A stretch of DNA of 64,000 nucleotides from Cyrtodaria siliqua (Eukaryota > Mollusca > Bivalvia > Adapedonta > Hiatellidae). The position numbers and the translations under genes are program-made. Of this stretch, positions 21,690 to 34,661 are shown piece by piece. Position 1 is the first letter of the stretch. Each line of letters starts with the position of its first letter. The stretch is from positions 806,001 to 870,000 of the forward strand of contig JAWPHD010000002.1 of assembly GCA_037043455.1 (NCBI GenBank), written 5' to 3'. The notes beneath the pieces are model-generated. The model saw only the letters and a list, made by a program, of their open reading frames with translations, made no database searches and was not told where the DNA came from.

Positions 21690-24600
21690 AACTTGTACAT
21701 GCTCAATGTCTTGCAACAACACTAACACCGTGTCCCATGGCTGTGACAACACTAACACCGTGTCCCATGGCTGTGACAACACTAACACGTGCTCCATGGC
21801 TGTGACAACACTAACACCGTGCTCCATGGCTGTGACAACACTAACACCGTGCTCCATGGCTGTGACAACACTAACACCGTGCTCCATGGCTGTGACAACA
21901 CTAACACCGTGCTCCATGGCTGTGACAACACTAACACCGTGCTCCATGGCTGTGACAACACTAACACCGTGCTCCATGGCTGTGACAACACTAACACCGT
22001 GCTGCATGAGCTGTGACAACACTAACACCGTGCTCCATGGCTGTGACAACACTAACACCGTGCTCCATGGCTGTGACAACACTAACACCGTCCTCCATGG
22101 CTGTGACAACACTAAAACCGTGCTCCATGGCTTGTGACAACACTAAAACCGTGCTCCATGGCTGTGACAACACTAACACCGTCCTCCATGGCTGTGACAA
22201 CACTAACACCGTGCTCCATGGCTGTGACAACACTAACACCGTCCTCCATGGCTGTGACAACACTAACACCGTGCTCCATGGCTGTGACAACACTAACACC
22301 GTGCTCCATGGCTGTGACAACACTAACACCGTGCTCCATGGCTGTGACAACACTAACACCGTGCTCCATGGCTGTGACAACACTAACACCGTGCTCCATG
22401 GCTGTGACAACACTAACACCGTGCTCCATGGCTGTGACAACACTAACACCGTCCTCCATGGCTGTGACAACACTAACACCGTCCTCCATGGCTGTGACAA
22501 CACTAACACCGTGATCCATGGCTGTGACAACACTAACACCGTGCTCCATGGCTGTGACAACACTAACACCGTGCTCCATGGCTGTGACAACACTAAAACC
22601 GTGCTCCATGGCTGTGACAACACTAACACCGTGATCCATGGCTGTGACAACACTAACACCGTGCTCCATGGCTGTGACAACACTAAAACCGTCCTCCATG
22701 ACTGTGACAACACTAACACCGTGCTCCATGGCTGTGACAACACTAACACCGTGCTCCATGGCTGTGACAACACTAACACCGTGCTCCATGGCTGTGACAA
22801 CACTAACACCGTCCTCCATGGCTGTGACAACACTAAAACCGTGCTCCATGGCTGTGACAACACTAAAACCGTGCTCCATGGCTGTGACAACACTAACACC
22901 GTGCTCCATGGCTGTGACAACACTAACACCGTGCTCCATGGCTGTGACAACACTAACACCGTGCTCCATGGCTGTGACAACACTAAAACCGTCCTCCATG
23001 GCTGTGACAACACTAACACCGTGCTCCATGGCTGTGACAACACTAAAACCGTCCTCCATGGCTGTGACAACACTAACACCGTCCTCCATGGCTGTGACAA
23101 CACTAACACCGTGCTCCATGGCTGTGACAACACTAACACCGTGCTCCATGGCTGTGACAACACTAAAACCGTCCTCCATGGCTGTGACAACACTAACACC
23201 GTCCTCCATGGCTGTGACAACACTAACACCGTCCTCCATGGCTGTGACAACGCTAACACCGTCCTCCATGGCTGTGACAACACTAACACCGTCCTCCATG
23301 GCTGTGACAACGCTAACACCGTGCTCCATGGCTGTGACAACACTAACACCGTGCTCCATGGCTGTGACAACGCTAACACCGTGCTCCATGGCTGTGACAA
23401 CACTAACACCGTGCTCCATGGCTGTGACAACGCTAACACCGTGCTCCATGGCTTGTGACAACACTAACACCGTGCTCCATGGCTGTGACAACACTAAAAC
23501 CGTGCTCCATGGCTGTGACAACACTGACACCGTGCTCCATGGCTGTGACAACACTAACACCGTGCTCCATGGCTGTGACAACACTGACACCGTGCTCCAT
23601 GGCTGTGACAACACTGACACCGTGCTCCATGGCTGTGATAACACTAACACCGTCCTCCATGGCTGTGACAACACTGACACCGTGCTCCATGGCTGTGACA
23701 ACACTAAAACCGTGCTCCATGGCTGTGGCAACACTGACACCGTGCTCCATGGCTGTGACAACACTGACACCGTGCTCCATGGCTGTGACAACACTGACAC
23801 CGTGCTCCATGGCTGTGATAACACTAACACCGTCCTCCATGGCTGTGACAACGCTAACACCATGATCCATGGCTGTGACAACACTAACACCGTGCTCCAT
23901 GGCTGTGACAACGCTAACACCATGATCCATGGCTGTGACAACACTAACACCGTGCTCCATGGCTGTGACAACACTAAAACCGTGCTCCATGGCTGTGACA
24001 ACACTGACACCGTGCTCCATGGCTGTGATAACACTAACACCGTCCTCCATGGCTGTGACAACGCTAACACCATGATCCATGGCTGTGACAACACTAACAC
24101 CGTGCTCCATGGCTGTGACAACGCTAACACCATGATCCATGGCTGTGACAACACTAAAACCGTGCTCCATGGCTGTGACAACACTAACACCGTGCTCCAT
24201 GGCTGTGACAACACTAAAACCGTGCTCCATGGCTGTGACAACACTAACACCGTGCTCCATGGCTGCGACAACACTGACACCGTGCTCCATGGCTGTGACA
24301 ACACTGACACCGTGCTCCATGGCTGTGATAACACTAACACCGTCCTCCATGGCTGTGACAACGCTAACACCATGATCCATGGCTGTGACAACACTAACAC
24401 CGTGCTCCATGGCTGTGACAACGCTAACACCATGATCCATGGCTGTGACAACACTAACACCGTGCTCCATGGCTGTGACAACACTAAAACCGTGCTCCAT
24501 GGCTGTGACAACACTGACACCGTGCTCCATGGCTGTGACAACGCTAACACCATGATCCATGGCTGTGACAACACTAACACCGTGCTCCATGGCTGTGACA

Positions 24601-27600
24601 ACGCTAACACCATGATCCATGGCTGTGACAACACTAAAACCGTGCTCCATGGCTGTGACAACACTAACACCGTCCTCCATGGCTTGTGACAACGCTAACA
24701 CCATGATCCATGGCTGTGACAACACTAACACTATGCTCCATAGCTGTGACAACACTAACACTGTGCTTCATGTCTGTGACAACACTGACACCGTGTCCCA
24801 TGGCTGTGACAACACTAACACGTGCTGCATGGCTGTGACAACACTAAAACAGTGCTCCATGGCTGTGACGACACTAACACCGTGCTCATGGCTGTGACAA
24901 CATTGACACCGTGTTCCATGGCTATGACAACACAAACACGTGCTCCATGGCTGTGACAACACTAACACCATGCTCTATGGCTGTGACAAAACTAACACCG
25001 TGCTCCATGGCTGTGACAACACTAACACCGTGCTCCATGGCTGTGACTACACTAACACGTGTTCCGTGGCTGTGACAACACTAACACCATGATCCATGGC
25101 TGTGACAACACTAACACCATGCTCCTTGGCAGTAACAACATGGTTGTGACAACACTAACACCATGCTCCATGGCTTGTGACAACAATAACACCATGGTCC
25201 GTGGCTGTGACAACACTAACACCGTGCTCCATGGCTGTGACAACACTAACACCGTGCTCCATGGCTGTGGACAATACTAGCATGTGCTCCATGGCTGTGA
25301 CAACACTAACACCGTGCTCCATGGCTGTGACAATACTAACACCGTGCTCCATGGCTGTGACAACACTAACACCGTGCTCCATGGCTGTGACAACACTGAC
25401 ACCGTGCTCCATGGCGGTGACAACACTGACACATTGCCCCATGGCTGTGACAACACTTACACATGCCCCATGGCTGTGACAACACTGACGCATGCTCCAT
25501 GGCTGTGACACCACTAACACCGTGCTCCATGGCTGTGACAACACTGACAAATGCACCGTGCTCCATGGCTGTGACAACACTAACACCGTGCTACATGGCT
25601 GTGACAACACTGACAAATGCTCCATGGCTGTGACAACACTAACACCGTGCTCCATGGCTGTGACAACACCAACACCTTGCCCCATGGCTGTGACAACACT
25701 AACACCGTGCTCCATGGCTGTGACAACACTGACAAATGTAACGTGCTCCATGGCTGTGACAACACTAACACCGTGCTCCATGGCTGTGACAACACTGACA
25801 AATGCTCCATGGCTGTGACAACACTAACACCGTGCTCCATGGCTGTGACAACACCAACACCTTGCCCCATGGCTGTGACAACACTAACACCGTGCTCCAT
25901 GGCTGTGACAACACTAACACCGTGCTCCATGGCTGTGACAACACTGACACCGTGCTCCATGGCTGTGACAACACTGACACCTTGCCCCATGGCTGTGACA
26001 ACACTGACACCGTGCTCCATGGCTGTGACAACACTAACACATGCTCCATGGCTGTGGCAACACTAACACCATGCTCCATGGCTGTGACAACACTAACACC
26101 GTGCTACATGGCTGTGACAACACACTGAAACCGTGCTCCATGGCTGTGACAACACTAACACCGTGCTCCATGGCTGTGACAACACTGACAAATGTTCCAT
26201 GGCTGTGACAACACCAACACCATGCTCCATGGCTGTGACAACACTAACACCGTGCTCCATGGCTGTGACAACACTAACACCTTGCCCCATGGCTGTGACA
26301 ACACAAACACCGTGCTCCATGGCTGTGACAACACTAACACCGTGCTCCATGGCTGTGACAACTCTAACACGTGATCCATGGCTGTGACAACACTAACATG
26401 TGCTCCACGGCTGTGACAACACTAACACCATGCTCCACGGCTGTGACAACACTAACACGTCCTCCACGGCGGTGACAACACTAACACGTGCTCCATGGCT
26501 GTGGCAACACTAACACCATGCTCCACGGCTGTGACAACACTAACACGTCCTCCACGGCGGTGACAACACTAACACGTGCTCCATGGCTGTGACAACACTA
26601 ACACCGTGCTCCATGGCTGTGACAACACTAACACCTTGCCCCATGGCTGTGACAACACAAACACCGTGCTCCATGGCTGTGACAACACTAACACCGTGCT
26701 CCATGGCTGTGACAACACTGACAAATGTTCCATGGCTGTGACAACACCAACACCATGCTCCATGGCTGTGACAACACTAACACCGTGCTCCATGGCTGTG
26801 ACAACACTAACACCTTGCCCCATGGCTGTGACAACACAAACACCGTGCTCCATGGCTGTGACAACACTTACACCGTGCTCCATGGCTGTGACAACTCTAA
26901 CACGTGATCCATTGGCTGTGACAACACTAACATGTGCTCCAAGGCTGTGACAACACTAACACCATGCTCCACGGCTGTGACAACACTAACACGTCCTCCA
27001 CGGCGGTGACAACACTAACACGTGCTCCATGGCTGTGGCAACACTAACACCATGCTCCACGGCTGTGACAACACTAACACGTCCTCCACGGCGGTGACAA
27101 CACTAACACGTGCTCCATGGCTGTGACAACACTAACACCATGCTCCACGGCGGTGACAACACTAACACGTCCTCCACGGCGGTGACAACACTAACACCAT
27201 GCTCCACGGCTGTGAGAACACTAACACCATGCCCCACGGCTGTGACAACACTAACACCGTGCTCTACGGCTGTGACAACACTAACACGTCCTCCACGGCT
27301 GTGGCAACACTAACACCTTGCTCCACGGCTGTCACAACACTAACACCGTGCTCCATGGCTGTGACAACACTAACACGTGCTCCATGGCGGTGACAACACT
27401 AACACCGTGCTCCATGGCTGTGACAACACTAACACCGTGCTCCACGGCTGTGACAACACTAACACGTCCTCCACGGCTGTGGCAACACTAACACCTTGCT
27501 CCACGGCTGTGACAACACTAACACCGTGCTCCATGGCTGTGACAACACTAACACGTGCTCCATGGATTTGACAACACTAACACCATGCTCCATGACTGTG

Positions 27601-27972
27601 ACGACACTAACATGTGCTCATTGGCTGTGACAACACTAACACCTTGCTCCACGGCTGTGACAACACTAACACCGTGCTCCATGGCTGTGACAACACTAAC
27701 ACGTGCTCCATGGATCTGACAACACTAACACCATGCTCCATGGCTGTGACAACACTATCACGTGCTCCATGGCTTTGACAACACTGACACCGTGCTCCAT
27801 GGCTGTGACAACACTAACACCTTGCCCATGGCTGTGACAACACAAACACCGTGCTCCATTGGCTGTGACAACACTAACACCTTGCCCCATGGCTGTGACA
27901 ACACAAACACCGTGCTCCATGGCTTTGACAACACTAACACCGTGCTCCATGGCTGTGACAACTCTAACACAT
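21690..27972 (+). repeat. 30 bp minisatellite, large array, plus orientation (~6.3 kb)
   Basis: The consensus unit is CTCCATGGCTGTGACAACAC followed by TAACACCGTG, 30 bp, in about 200 copies. Variants include CCTCC, GATCC, TAAAACC, TGACACC, CGCTAAC and TTGCCCC. From about 25,400 onward the units vary in length (27-36 bp), with CACGTG or GTCCTCC forms. Because 30 is a multiple of three, five of the six frames stay open over hundreds of codons, giving repeated decapeptides such as HGCDNTNTVL and VLVLSQPWST. These are best read as an artefact of the repeat, not genes. Confidence 0.97.
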
Positions 27973-28725
27973 GGAGCAAGCTGTTTGCGTTGTCACAGCC
28001 GTGTGAGCAAGGTGTTAGTGTTGTCACAGCCATGGAGCACGGTGTTAGTGTTGTCACAGCCATGGAGCAAGCTGTTTGCGTTGTCACAGCCGTGGAGCAA
28101 GGTGTTAGTGTTGTCACAGCCATGGAGCACGGTGTTAGTGTTGTCACAGCCGTGGACCGTGGAGCAAGGTGTTAGTGTTGTCACCGCCATGGAGCACGGT
28201 GTTAGTGTTGTCACAGCCATGGAGCACGGTGTTAGTGTTGTCACCGCCGTGGAGCAAGGTGTTAGTGTTGTCACCGCCATGGAGCACGGTGTTAGTGTTG
28301 TCACAGCCATGGAGCACGGTGTTAGTGTTGTCACCGCCATGGAGCACGTGTTAGTGTTGTCACAGCCATGGAGCATGGTGTTAGTGTTGTCACAGCCATG
28401 GAGCACGTGTTTGTGTTGTCACAGCATGGAGCACGGCGTTAGTGTTGTCACAGCCATGGAGCACGGCGTTAGTGTTGTCACAGCCGTGGAGCATGGCATT
28501 AGTGTTGTCACAGCCATGAGCATGGTGTTAGTGTTGTCACAGCCATGGAGCACGTGTTAGTGTTGTCACCGCCATGGAGGATGTGTTAGTGTTGTCACAG
28601 CCGTGGAGTAAGGTGTTAGTGCTGTCACAGCCGTGGAGCATGGTGTTAGTGTTGTCACAGCCATGGAGCACGTGTTTGTGTTGTCACAGCCATGGAGCAC
28701 GGCGTTAGTGTTGTCACAGTCATTA
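27973..28725 (-). repeat. Same 30 bp minisatellite, inverted array (~0.75 kb)
   Basis: From 27973 the unit appears as its reverse complement (CATGGAGCACGGTGTTAGTG then TTGTCACAGC). The switch is abrupt, at CTCTAACAC|ATGGAGCAAG. The array ends at GTTGTCACAGTCATTAGG. Confidence 0.95.
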
Positions 28726-28870
28726 GGCCTTGAGCCAGGACCCAAAATTTTCGATATTGTTACCAACTAAAGGGACAAATTCTACCATCACTTTTTGAAA
28801 AGTGCAATGTATATAGATTACATTTTTCCATGATAGCAATCTGGAACAGGTAGCTTATATAACAAAAAAT
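28726..28870 (+). repeat. Left imperfect inverted repeat of the minisatellite spacer
   Basis: It pairs with about 32690-32820. Shared blocks are the complements of TGCTATCATGGA, AAGAATTTGTCCCTT and TGGTAACAA. Both copies directly abut a minus-orientation minisatellite array. Confidence 0.6.
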
Positions 28871-30395
28871 CGAACATTAATAGGTTATCATTGTAGCGCT
28901 TTCATATAAGTTTTTGATGTTCATTTTTGAATGTCATGCTTGTGTGAATAATTATTGATGTACTTTTTAAAAGCGCACTTAAGTTTACAAGTCATTGAGT
29001 TACATAAAGCATAAATAAGCTCTTTTTTAGCAAAGAATTCAGTTTAAAATCTCCATTTTGCTTCAAATTAGAAGTCAATTTACCCCACCCACTATTGACA
29101 CATTTTTATGCATTTATTTTAGTTAATATTTTTTACAATATATGTGTAAATTTGTAAGAATCAGTAATTTACAACCTTTCTACATGATTTAAATAATATT
29201 ATAATATGAATAAGGGATTGTTATGATATATTGATGAAACTAAGCAATGTTCATGGCATTGCACATATGTGTTCAGCAAGCCTGAAAAGTTGAGACACAT
29301 GCCAAACTGGAAGTATAAGCCATCTCAAAGTAACTGCAACATAAATAGTATTAACATTTTATATATATACATATATTGCACAGACGACACATAGTCCAAA
29401 GATTCTATACAAAGGATATTTGCGGTTTAACGTGTGTTTTTTTAAACAAAAGTCATTTTTAGGTGTATGCGTCATGGCAATACTTATTATGATTACACAT
29501 TTGGATTATGTATTACACATAAACACATGAATTAAACATTGCACATTGCAGCGCAAAATCTTAATTTGTTTCTATCTAATACTTTTTAATTACAATTTAT
29601 GCATATTTTAAGGATATTTACACCTGAATTACCCCACCCATATACAACACAATGAAGAATTCTGCATATGAAATGTAAAAATAGTAGAATATGCATTTGC
29701 ACGAACCATTTTTGTGTTACTGAAAAAAGAATCGACGAAGATGAATTGATTTGAATTGGGTTTTTACGGCGCACCAACACAAACCTGTTATATGGCGCCA
29801 ACAGGAATGAACATTCGACCCGGCTCACTCTTCATTAACATCTAGATAAAAATTTGCAGAATGTGCCTAGAACCTTCTTACCTGCAGAACTGCAGAGTTG
29901 CTGCAAATTCTCTAGTAAAGACTCCATTTTTCGGTGTAGCCACGATTACTGCCACCACTGAAGTAGCACCTGAAAAAATACAGGTTTCATGATGAAAATA
30001 ATGAACAAAAATGACAAAATTAACATGAATTCGGGGAAATTTTACCCCTATGCCTGGATATGCAGTGATCATATTTTTGCCCGGGAACCACACGGCGTCG
30101 ACGAAGAAATATATTTAGGGTGATACCCGGATCACTGTACTAACTACTTACCATGGCAACTATTTGTTAGTATTGGTGCAGTTGTTATCACCTGCTTATC
30201 ATATGTATCTAAACATAGGTTGTGATGTTCTCCTTACCTTATTTAGAGTATGGAATTAACCTAGGATAGTAAGCATCAACCCTACTTTTTCGTATGCAAG
30301 TGCAAGTCGAATGATTATTACCTAAAAAAAGAAGGTGTATTGCCAATGAAGAGAGAGAGGGAGTGTGTATGTATGTGGGTGGGGTGCGGGAGATG

Positions 30396-30426
<31 letters not shown>

Positions 30427-30479
30427 TATATAGGCATTTAGGAACCTGTCCTACTGACGAATAGACACCTATTTTTCTT
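28871..30479. other. AT-rich spacer, with one exon-like segment and a poly-G tract
   Basis: Mostly featureless AT-rich DNA. A 30 bp G run lies at about 30396-30424, preceded by GT-rich DNA. At 29750-29830 the sequence resembles a mollusc repeat containing TTTTTACGGCGCACCAACAC and TATATGGCGCC. The exon-like segment 29882-29969 is listed separately. Confidence 0.5.
29882..29969 (-). other. Orphan exon-like segment
   Basis: On the minus strand a good acceptor (TTTTTTCAG) precedes 88 bases and a strong donor (CTGCAG|GTAAGAAG) follows. One frame is open throughout (ATSVVAVIVATPKNGVFTRE then FAATLQFC). No partner exons were found nearby. It may be a cryptic or displaced exon, or chance. Confidence 0.3.
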
Positions 30480-30705
30480 TAACATGATGGGAGAAAAAAA
30501 AGCGATACACGGGATCGACTGGTTTACGTCCCCATCCAGCGGACGAGTGTAAAAGTGTCTTGCCTAAGAACACACCGACAAAATTCACTGGTTCCGGTGA
30601 AGCTTGAACCAGGCTCCTCTGAATTTGAACTCCCCCGTGCTATCCACGGCATGAACAGGCTGTATGCGCTCAAGCAGGATGACTGCATTAAAATACATAC
30701 AACTA
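30480..30705 (-). mobile_element. SINE-like core
   Basis: On the minus strand this carries GTTCTTAGGCAAGACACTTT and GCTGGATGGGGACGTAAACC, blocks that I associate with the conserved central cores of metazoan tRNA-derived SINEs. Upstream, GGTTCAAGCTTC and GAGTTCAAATTC resemble B boxes. No clean tRNA head or TSD was identified, so the family stays open. Confidence 0.45.
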
Positions 30706-31729
30706 AAATGTTAATCCGTCATAAAGTTTATATCCAAGAAGCTGGGTTCACAACGGTCTCTCTTATCTAGCAAGTTAGCATCAAGTTCATGTATGTCGAG
30801 TTGCAATATGCCTGTAAACCTTATATATGCCCAGCTCATTGCTGTTTTGATAAACTTGGCAATTAATGCCTTGGTATAAAACAGGACAATTAAGAATACT
30901 CAGTACATATTATCTGATTTAAATAATATAACTTAATGTGACAATATAACATACATATAAGATATGAAAAAAATAAAACGCTTCAAGATAAGAATCGGTA
31001 CCCAGTGCATCGAGATAGATTACATATAGTGGTCAGGGTTAGTTTACTGATGTTTACTCTAAAAGCTATATCCGACAAACAGGTGCTACTGCAGTTAAAG
31101 TAACTATCCCGCCAACAGCTGTCACATTTTACAACATATGTACATCGTTTCTAAACCTACTGACCACGAGGTATATACATAACTTACATCGTTTAAGAAT
31201 CAAAACTCTATAGATACAATATAAAAAGCTTTAACCAGCCAGACAAAAAAAACAAAAATGGATAATTCATTTTACACTTATTCAATTACGGATATTACAA
31301 AAATCCATGAATAAACATATACTTTTAATATACATATGCATTATTATATGAGATGAACACCTGGACTGAGTTTTGATAAACTGTTTTTGTAGTGTAATTT
31401 TGTCGTAATTCGGCAGGCTATTTTAAAATTTGTATAACAAACATCTAAAAATCAACAGTTAAACCGTAAATGCCTTTTCTTTTTCTTTCTGTTTTTTTTG
31501 CAATTTGTCAAAAATGCAGTGGTCTACTTTGTGATTTTAGTTCGTGGATTTATTCAATATGCGATTTGTAAACATGGTTAAGTCTTCATAATGGAATACC
31601 TTATCAAAAGTCACATTCTCTATATATTTCAGTTCGCTTAAAACTTTCGAAGTGATTTTATGAAAAGTGTTCAACTTTAAGCCATAAACAAGAGACCCAC
31701 TCGCCTTGTCTCAAAGTGCTCTCATGTTT
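30706..31729. other. AT-rich spacer without recognised features
   Basis: No ORF longer than about 40 codons makes sense and no repeat of the listed families was seen, apart from short A and T tracts. Confidence 0.5.
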
Positions 31730-32660
31730 TAAGAAACAACAACAATTTCTTTATATAAATCTGTAAAACTGTGACCCCAATAGTGGCCATATTTGACCCC
31801 ATTGTCGCCATTGGAACAAACTAGGTAGAGAACCATAAGCTTATGGTACATGCGAACTATTATTTAGCTTTTGAAGTATCAGAGAAGCTGTTTGAGTATG
31901 TTTTCCTATATAATTAAATGTTATAGTGTGACCCACGGGACAGGGCTAAATTTGATTCCAGGCTTGATTCAAGGGACACCATTTAAATTATTTGGTACAG
32001 GACATGTAGCTTATTACACCTCTAGCTCTTGTAGTTTCAGAGAAGATGTTTATACGTTCCTACATAACTCTATGTAAATATGTGACCCCCGGGACCGGGC
32101 GAAATTTGACCATAAGATCAGCATTTGAACAAAGAAAATTGGTAGAGATCGATACTCTTATGCTACATGCATTGTACTAGACCGCTAGCTCTTGTAGTAT
32201 CAGAAAAAGAATATTTTTATGGACTTTCCTATATAACTCCGGGCCATAGTTGGACACAGAGTCACGAGTTGAAAAAAAGTGGTAGAGAACCATAAGCTTG
32301 TACAATATGCAAAATAGTAGACCTCTGACTTTTGCTCTTTTTTTTAAATGTAAATATATGACCCCTCGGGCGGAGCCAGATATGACCCCAGGGTGAACAT
32401 TTTAACCAACTTGCTAGTGGACCATAAGCTTATGCTTCATGCATAATATAAGAACTCTAGTTCTTACGGTTTTAGAGAAAATTATTTATCTTTAAAGATT
32501 TCCTATATAACTGTATGAAAAAAATGTTACCACCGGGGCTGGGCCATATTTGACCCTGGGGTCACCATTTTATAAATACTTGGTAGAGGACCCTAAATGT
32601 ATAATACATGCAAAATATTAGACCTGTAGCTCTTCTAGTTTCAGCGAAAACGATTTTTTA
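31730..32660 (+). repeat. ~166 bp repeat family, about six monomers
   Basis: Repeated blocks are CTATATAA, TGTGACCC followed by GGGGC, GACCCCAGGGTCACCATTT, TTGGTAGAGGACCATAAGCT, and TTAGACCTCTAGCTCTTGTAG. The copies are more diverged than those at 59990-61400. Confidence 0.8.
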
Positions 32661-32689
32661 AGGAAACAAGAGTTTTGCTTAAAAGGGGG

Positions 32690-32825
32690 AGATAACTCTA
32701 ATAACAGGAATCAGCTACCCTGTTCACACTGCTATCATGGATTTTTCGTTTCTCTGCAAGGTACTCAATAACATGGTACTAGTAAGAATTTGTCCCTTGA
32801 GATGGTAACAAAAAAGTGTATGGCT
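32690..32825 (-). repeat. Right imperfect inverted repeat of the minisatellite spacer
   Basis: Partner of 28726-28870, in the opposite direction. It ends within about 10 bp of the next minisatellite array. Confidence 0.6.
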
Positions 32826-32832
32826 CACGGTC

Positions 32833-33288
32833 TACATGGAGCATGGCATTAGTGTTGTCACAGCCATGAGCATGTTGTTAGTGTTGTCACAGCCAAGGAG
32901 CACGTGTTAGTAATGTATGTCACAGCCATGGAGCACGTGTTAGTGTTGTTTGTCACAGCCATGGAGCATGGTGTTAGTGTTGTCACAGCTATGGAGCACG
33001 CTGTTAGTATTGTCACAGCCATGGAGCACGGTGTCAGTGTTGTCAGATTCATGGAGCACGTGTTAGTGTTGTCACAGCCATGGAGCACGGTGTTGGTGTT
33101 GTCAGATTCATGGAGCACGTGTTAGTGTTGTCACAGCCATGGAGCACGGTGTTAGTGTTGTCACAGCCATGGAGCACATGGTAGTGTTGTCACAGCCATG
33201 GAGCAAGCTGTTTGCGTTGTCACAGCCGTGGAGCAAGGTGTTAGTGTTGTCACAGCCATGGAGCAAGGTGTTAGTGTTGTCACAGCCA
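32833..33288 (-). repeat. 30 bp minisatellite, minus orientation
   Basis: Same unit as the large array, inverted, about 15 copies. Variants include GTCAGATTCATGGAGCACG. It ends at an exact palindromic junction with the next array. Confidence 0.93.
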
Positions 33289-33309
33289 TGGCTGTGACAA
33301 CACTAACAC
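33268..33309. repeat. 42 bp perfect palindrome at the array junction
   Basis: GTGTTAGTGTTGTCACAGCCA and its exact complement meet at the centre of CCATGG (33286-33291). The join falls inside a repeat unit without lost or added bases. Confidence 0.95.
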
Positions 33310-34068
33310 GTGATCCATGGATCTGACAACACTAACACCATGCTCCATGGCTGTGACAACACAACACGTGCTCCATGGCTTTGACAACACTGACACCGTG
33401 CTCCATGGCTGTGACAATACTAACAGCGTGCTCCATAGCTGTGACAACACTAACACGTGCTCCATGGCTGTGACAACACTAACACCATGCTCCATGGCTG
33501 TGACAACACTAACACGTGCTCCATGGCTTCGACAACACTGACACCGTGCTCCATGGCTGTGACAATACTAACAGCGTGCTCCATAGCTGTGACAACACTA
33601 ACACGTGCTCCATGACTGTGACAACACTAACACTGTGCTCCATGACTGTGACAACACTAACATCGTGCTCATGGCTGTGACAACACTAATGCCATGCTCC
33701 ATGGCTGTGACAACACTAACACAGTGCTCCATTGCTGTGACAACACTAACACATCCTCCATGGCTGTGCCAACACTAACACCGTGCTCCATGGCTGTGCC
33801 AACACTAACACTGTGCTCCATGCCTGTGACAACACTAACACGTGCTCCATGCCTGTGACAACACTAACACAGTGCTCCATTGCTGTGACAACACTAACAC
33901 ATCCTCCATGGCTGTGCCAACACTAACACCGTGCTCCATGGCTGTGCCAACACTAACACTGTGCTCCATGGCTGTGACAACACTAACACTGTGCTCCATG
34001 CCTGTGACAACACTAACACGTGCTCCATGGCTGTGACAACACTAACACCGTGCTCCATGGCTGTGACC
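33289..34068 (+). repeat. 30 bp minisatellite, plus orientation
   Basis: About 26 units. A larger block (GCGTGCTCCATAGCTGTGAC with neighbours) recurs near 33420 and 33570, and another (CTGTGCCAACACTAACACCG) near 33770 and 33912, so higher-order duplication has occurred. The array ends at GCTGTGACCAAATAAACC. Confidence 0.95.
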
Positions 34069-34661
34069 AAATAAACCATGAGTGAAGCACCAACAGTGGT
34101 GTGAATGCCGGATTGCGAATTCAACATTTTGACTGAAAAGGCAGTATAATTCAAGTAAAATACATGACAGATGTAATGTATGGTTCTTGTCATATGACAT
34201 TGCATAATGACAACAAACATGTGTGCCAAGTTTCAAAGCTTTCCGATAATTCAATTTTGAGAAATGAGGAAAAGCAAAAACTTTAACCAAATACTTAACC
34301 GAAATGTCAAAACGCGTAGGACAGAAACTGCCAAACTATAACCCTGGATTTGCTATGCAATCTGGCTAAAAATTGTATGGAAAAATAATAATTACGATTC
34401 TGGAAACAAAACAAAAATTGTGTGAGGATGGTAAGGTTTTATTAGTTGCATAATCATGTATTTAAAAGCAATACAATACAAATAGGATAATAAAATAATG
34501 TAAAGATAAAAAAATGTGTGTACCGCGTACATTGTAACGATAAGTGTTAAGCAAAATGTATAAATAGACAATTAAAATAATATATAAACATCTCAAATAG
34601 CCTTAGTGAAAGAACATGGCTGGTTGGATCACTATGCTTAGACAATGTGACATTCTGAACA
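34069..34661. other. AT-rich stretch without recognised features
   Basis: No supported ORF, RNA gene or repeat was seen. A minus-strand ORF at 34042-34290 overlaps the array end and is not supported. Confidence 0.5.

Noticed and set aside
21991..24761. Very long ORFs (up to 852 codons) as genes
   Set aside because: They arise because the 30 bp unit is a multiple of three and lacks stops in five frames. No start context, splice signals or recognisable domain.
21690..28725. CRISPR array
   Set aside because: The 30 bp units follow one another without unique spacers; it is a minisatellite in an animal genome.
29586..29828. 80-codon minus-strand protein
   Set aside because: It overlaps a repeat-like phrase (TTTTTACGGCGCACC) and has no coding features.
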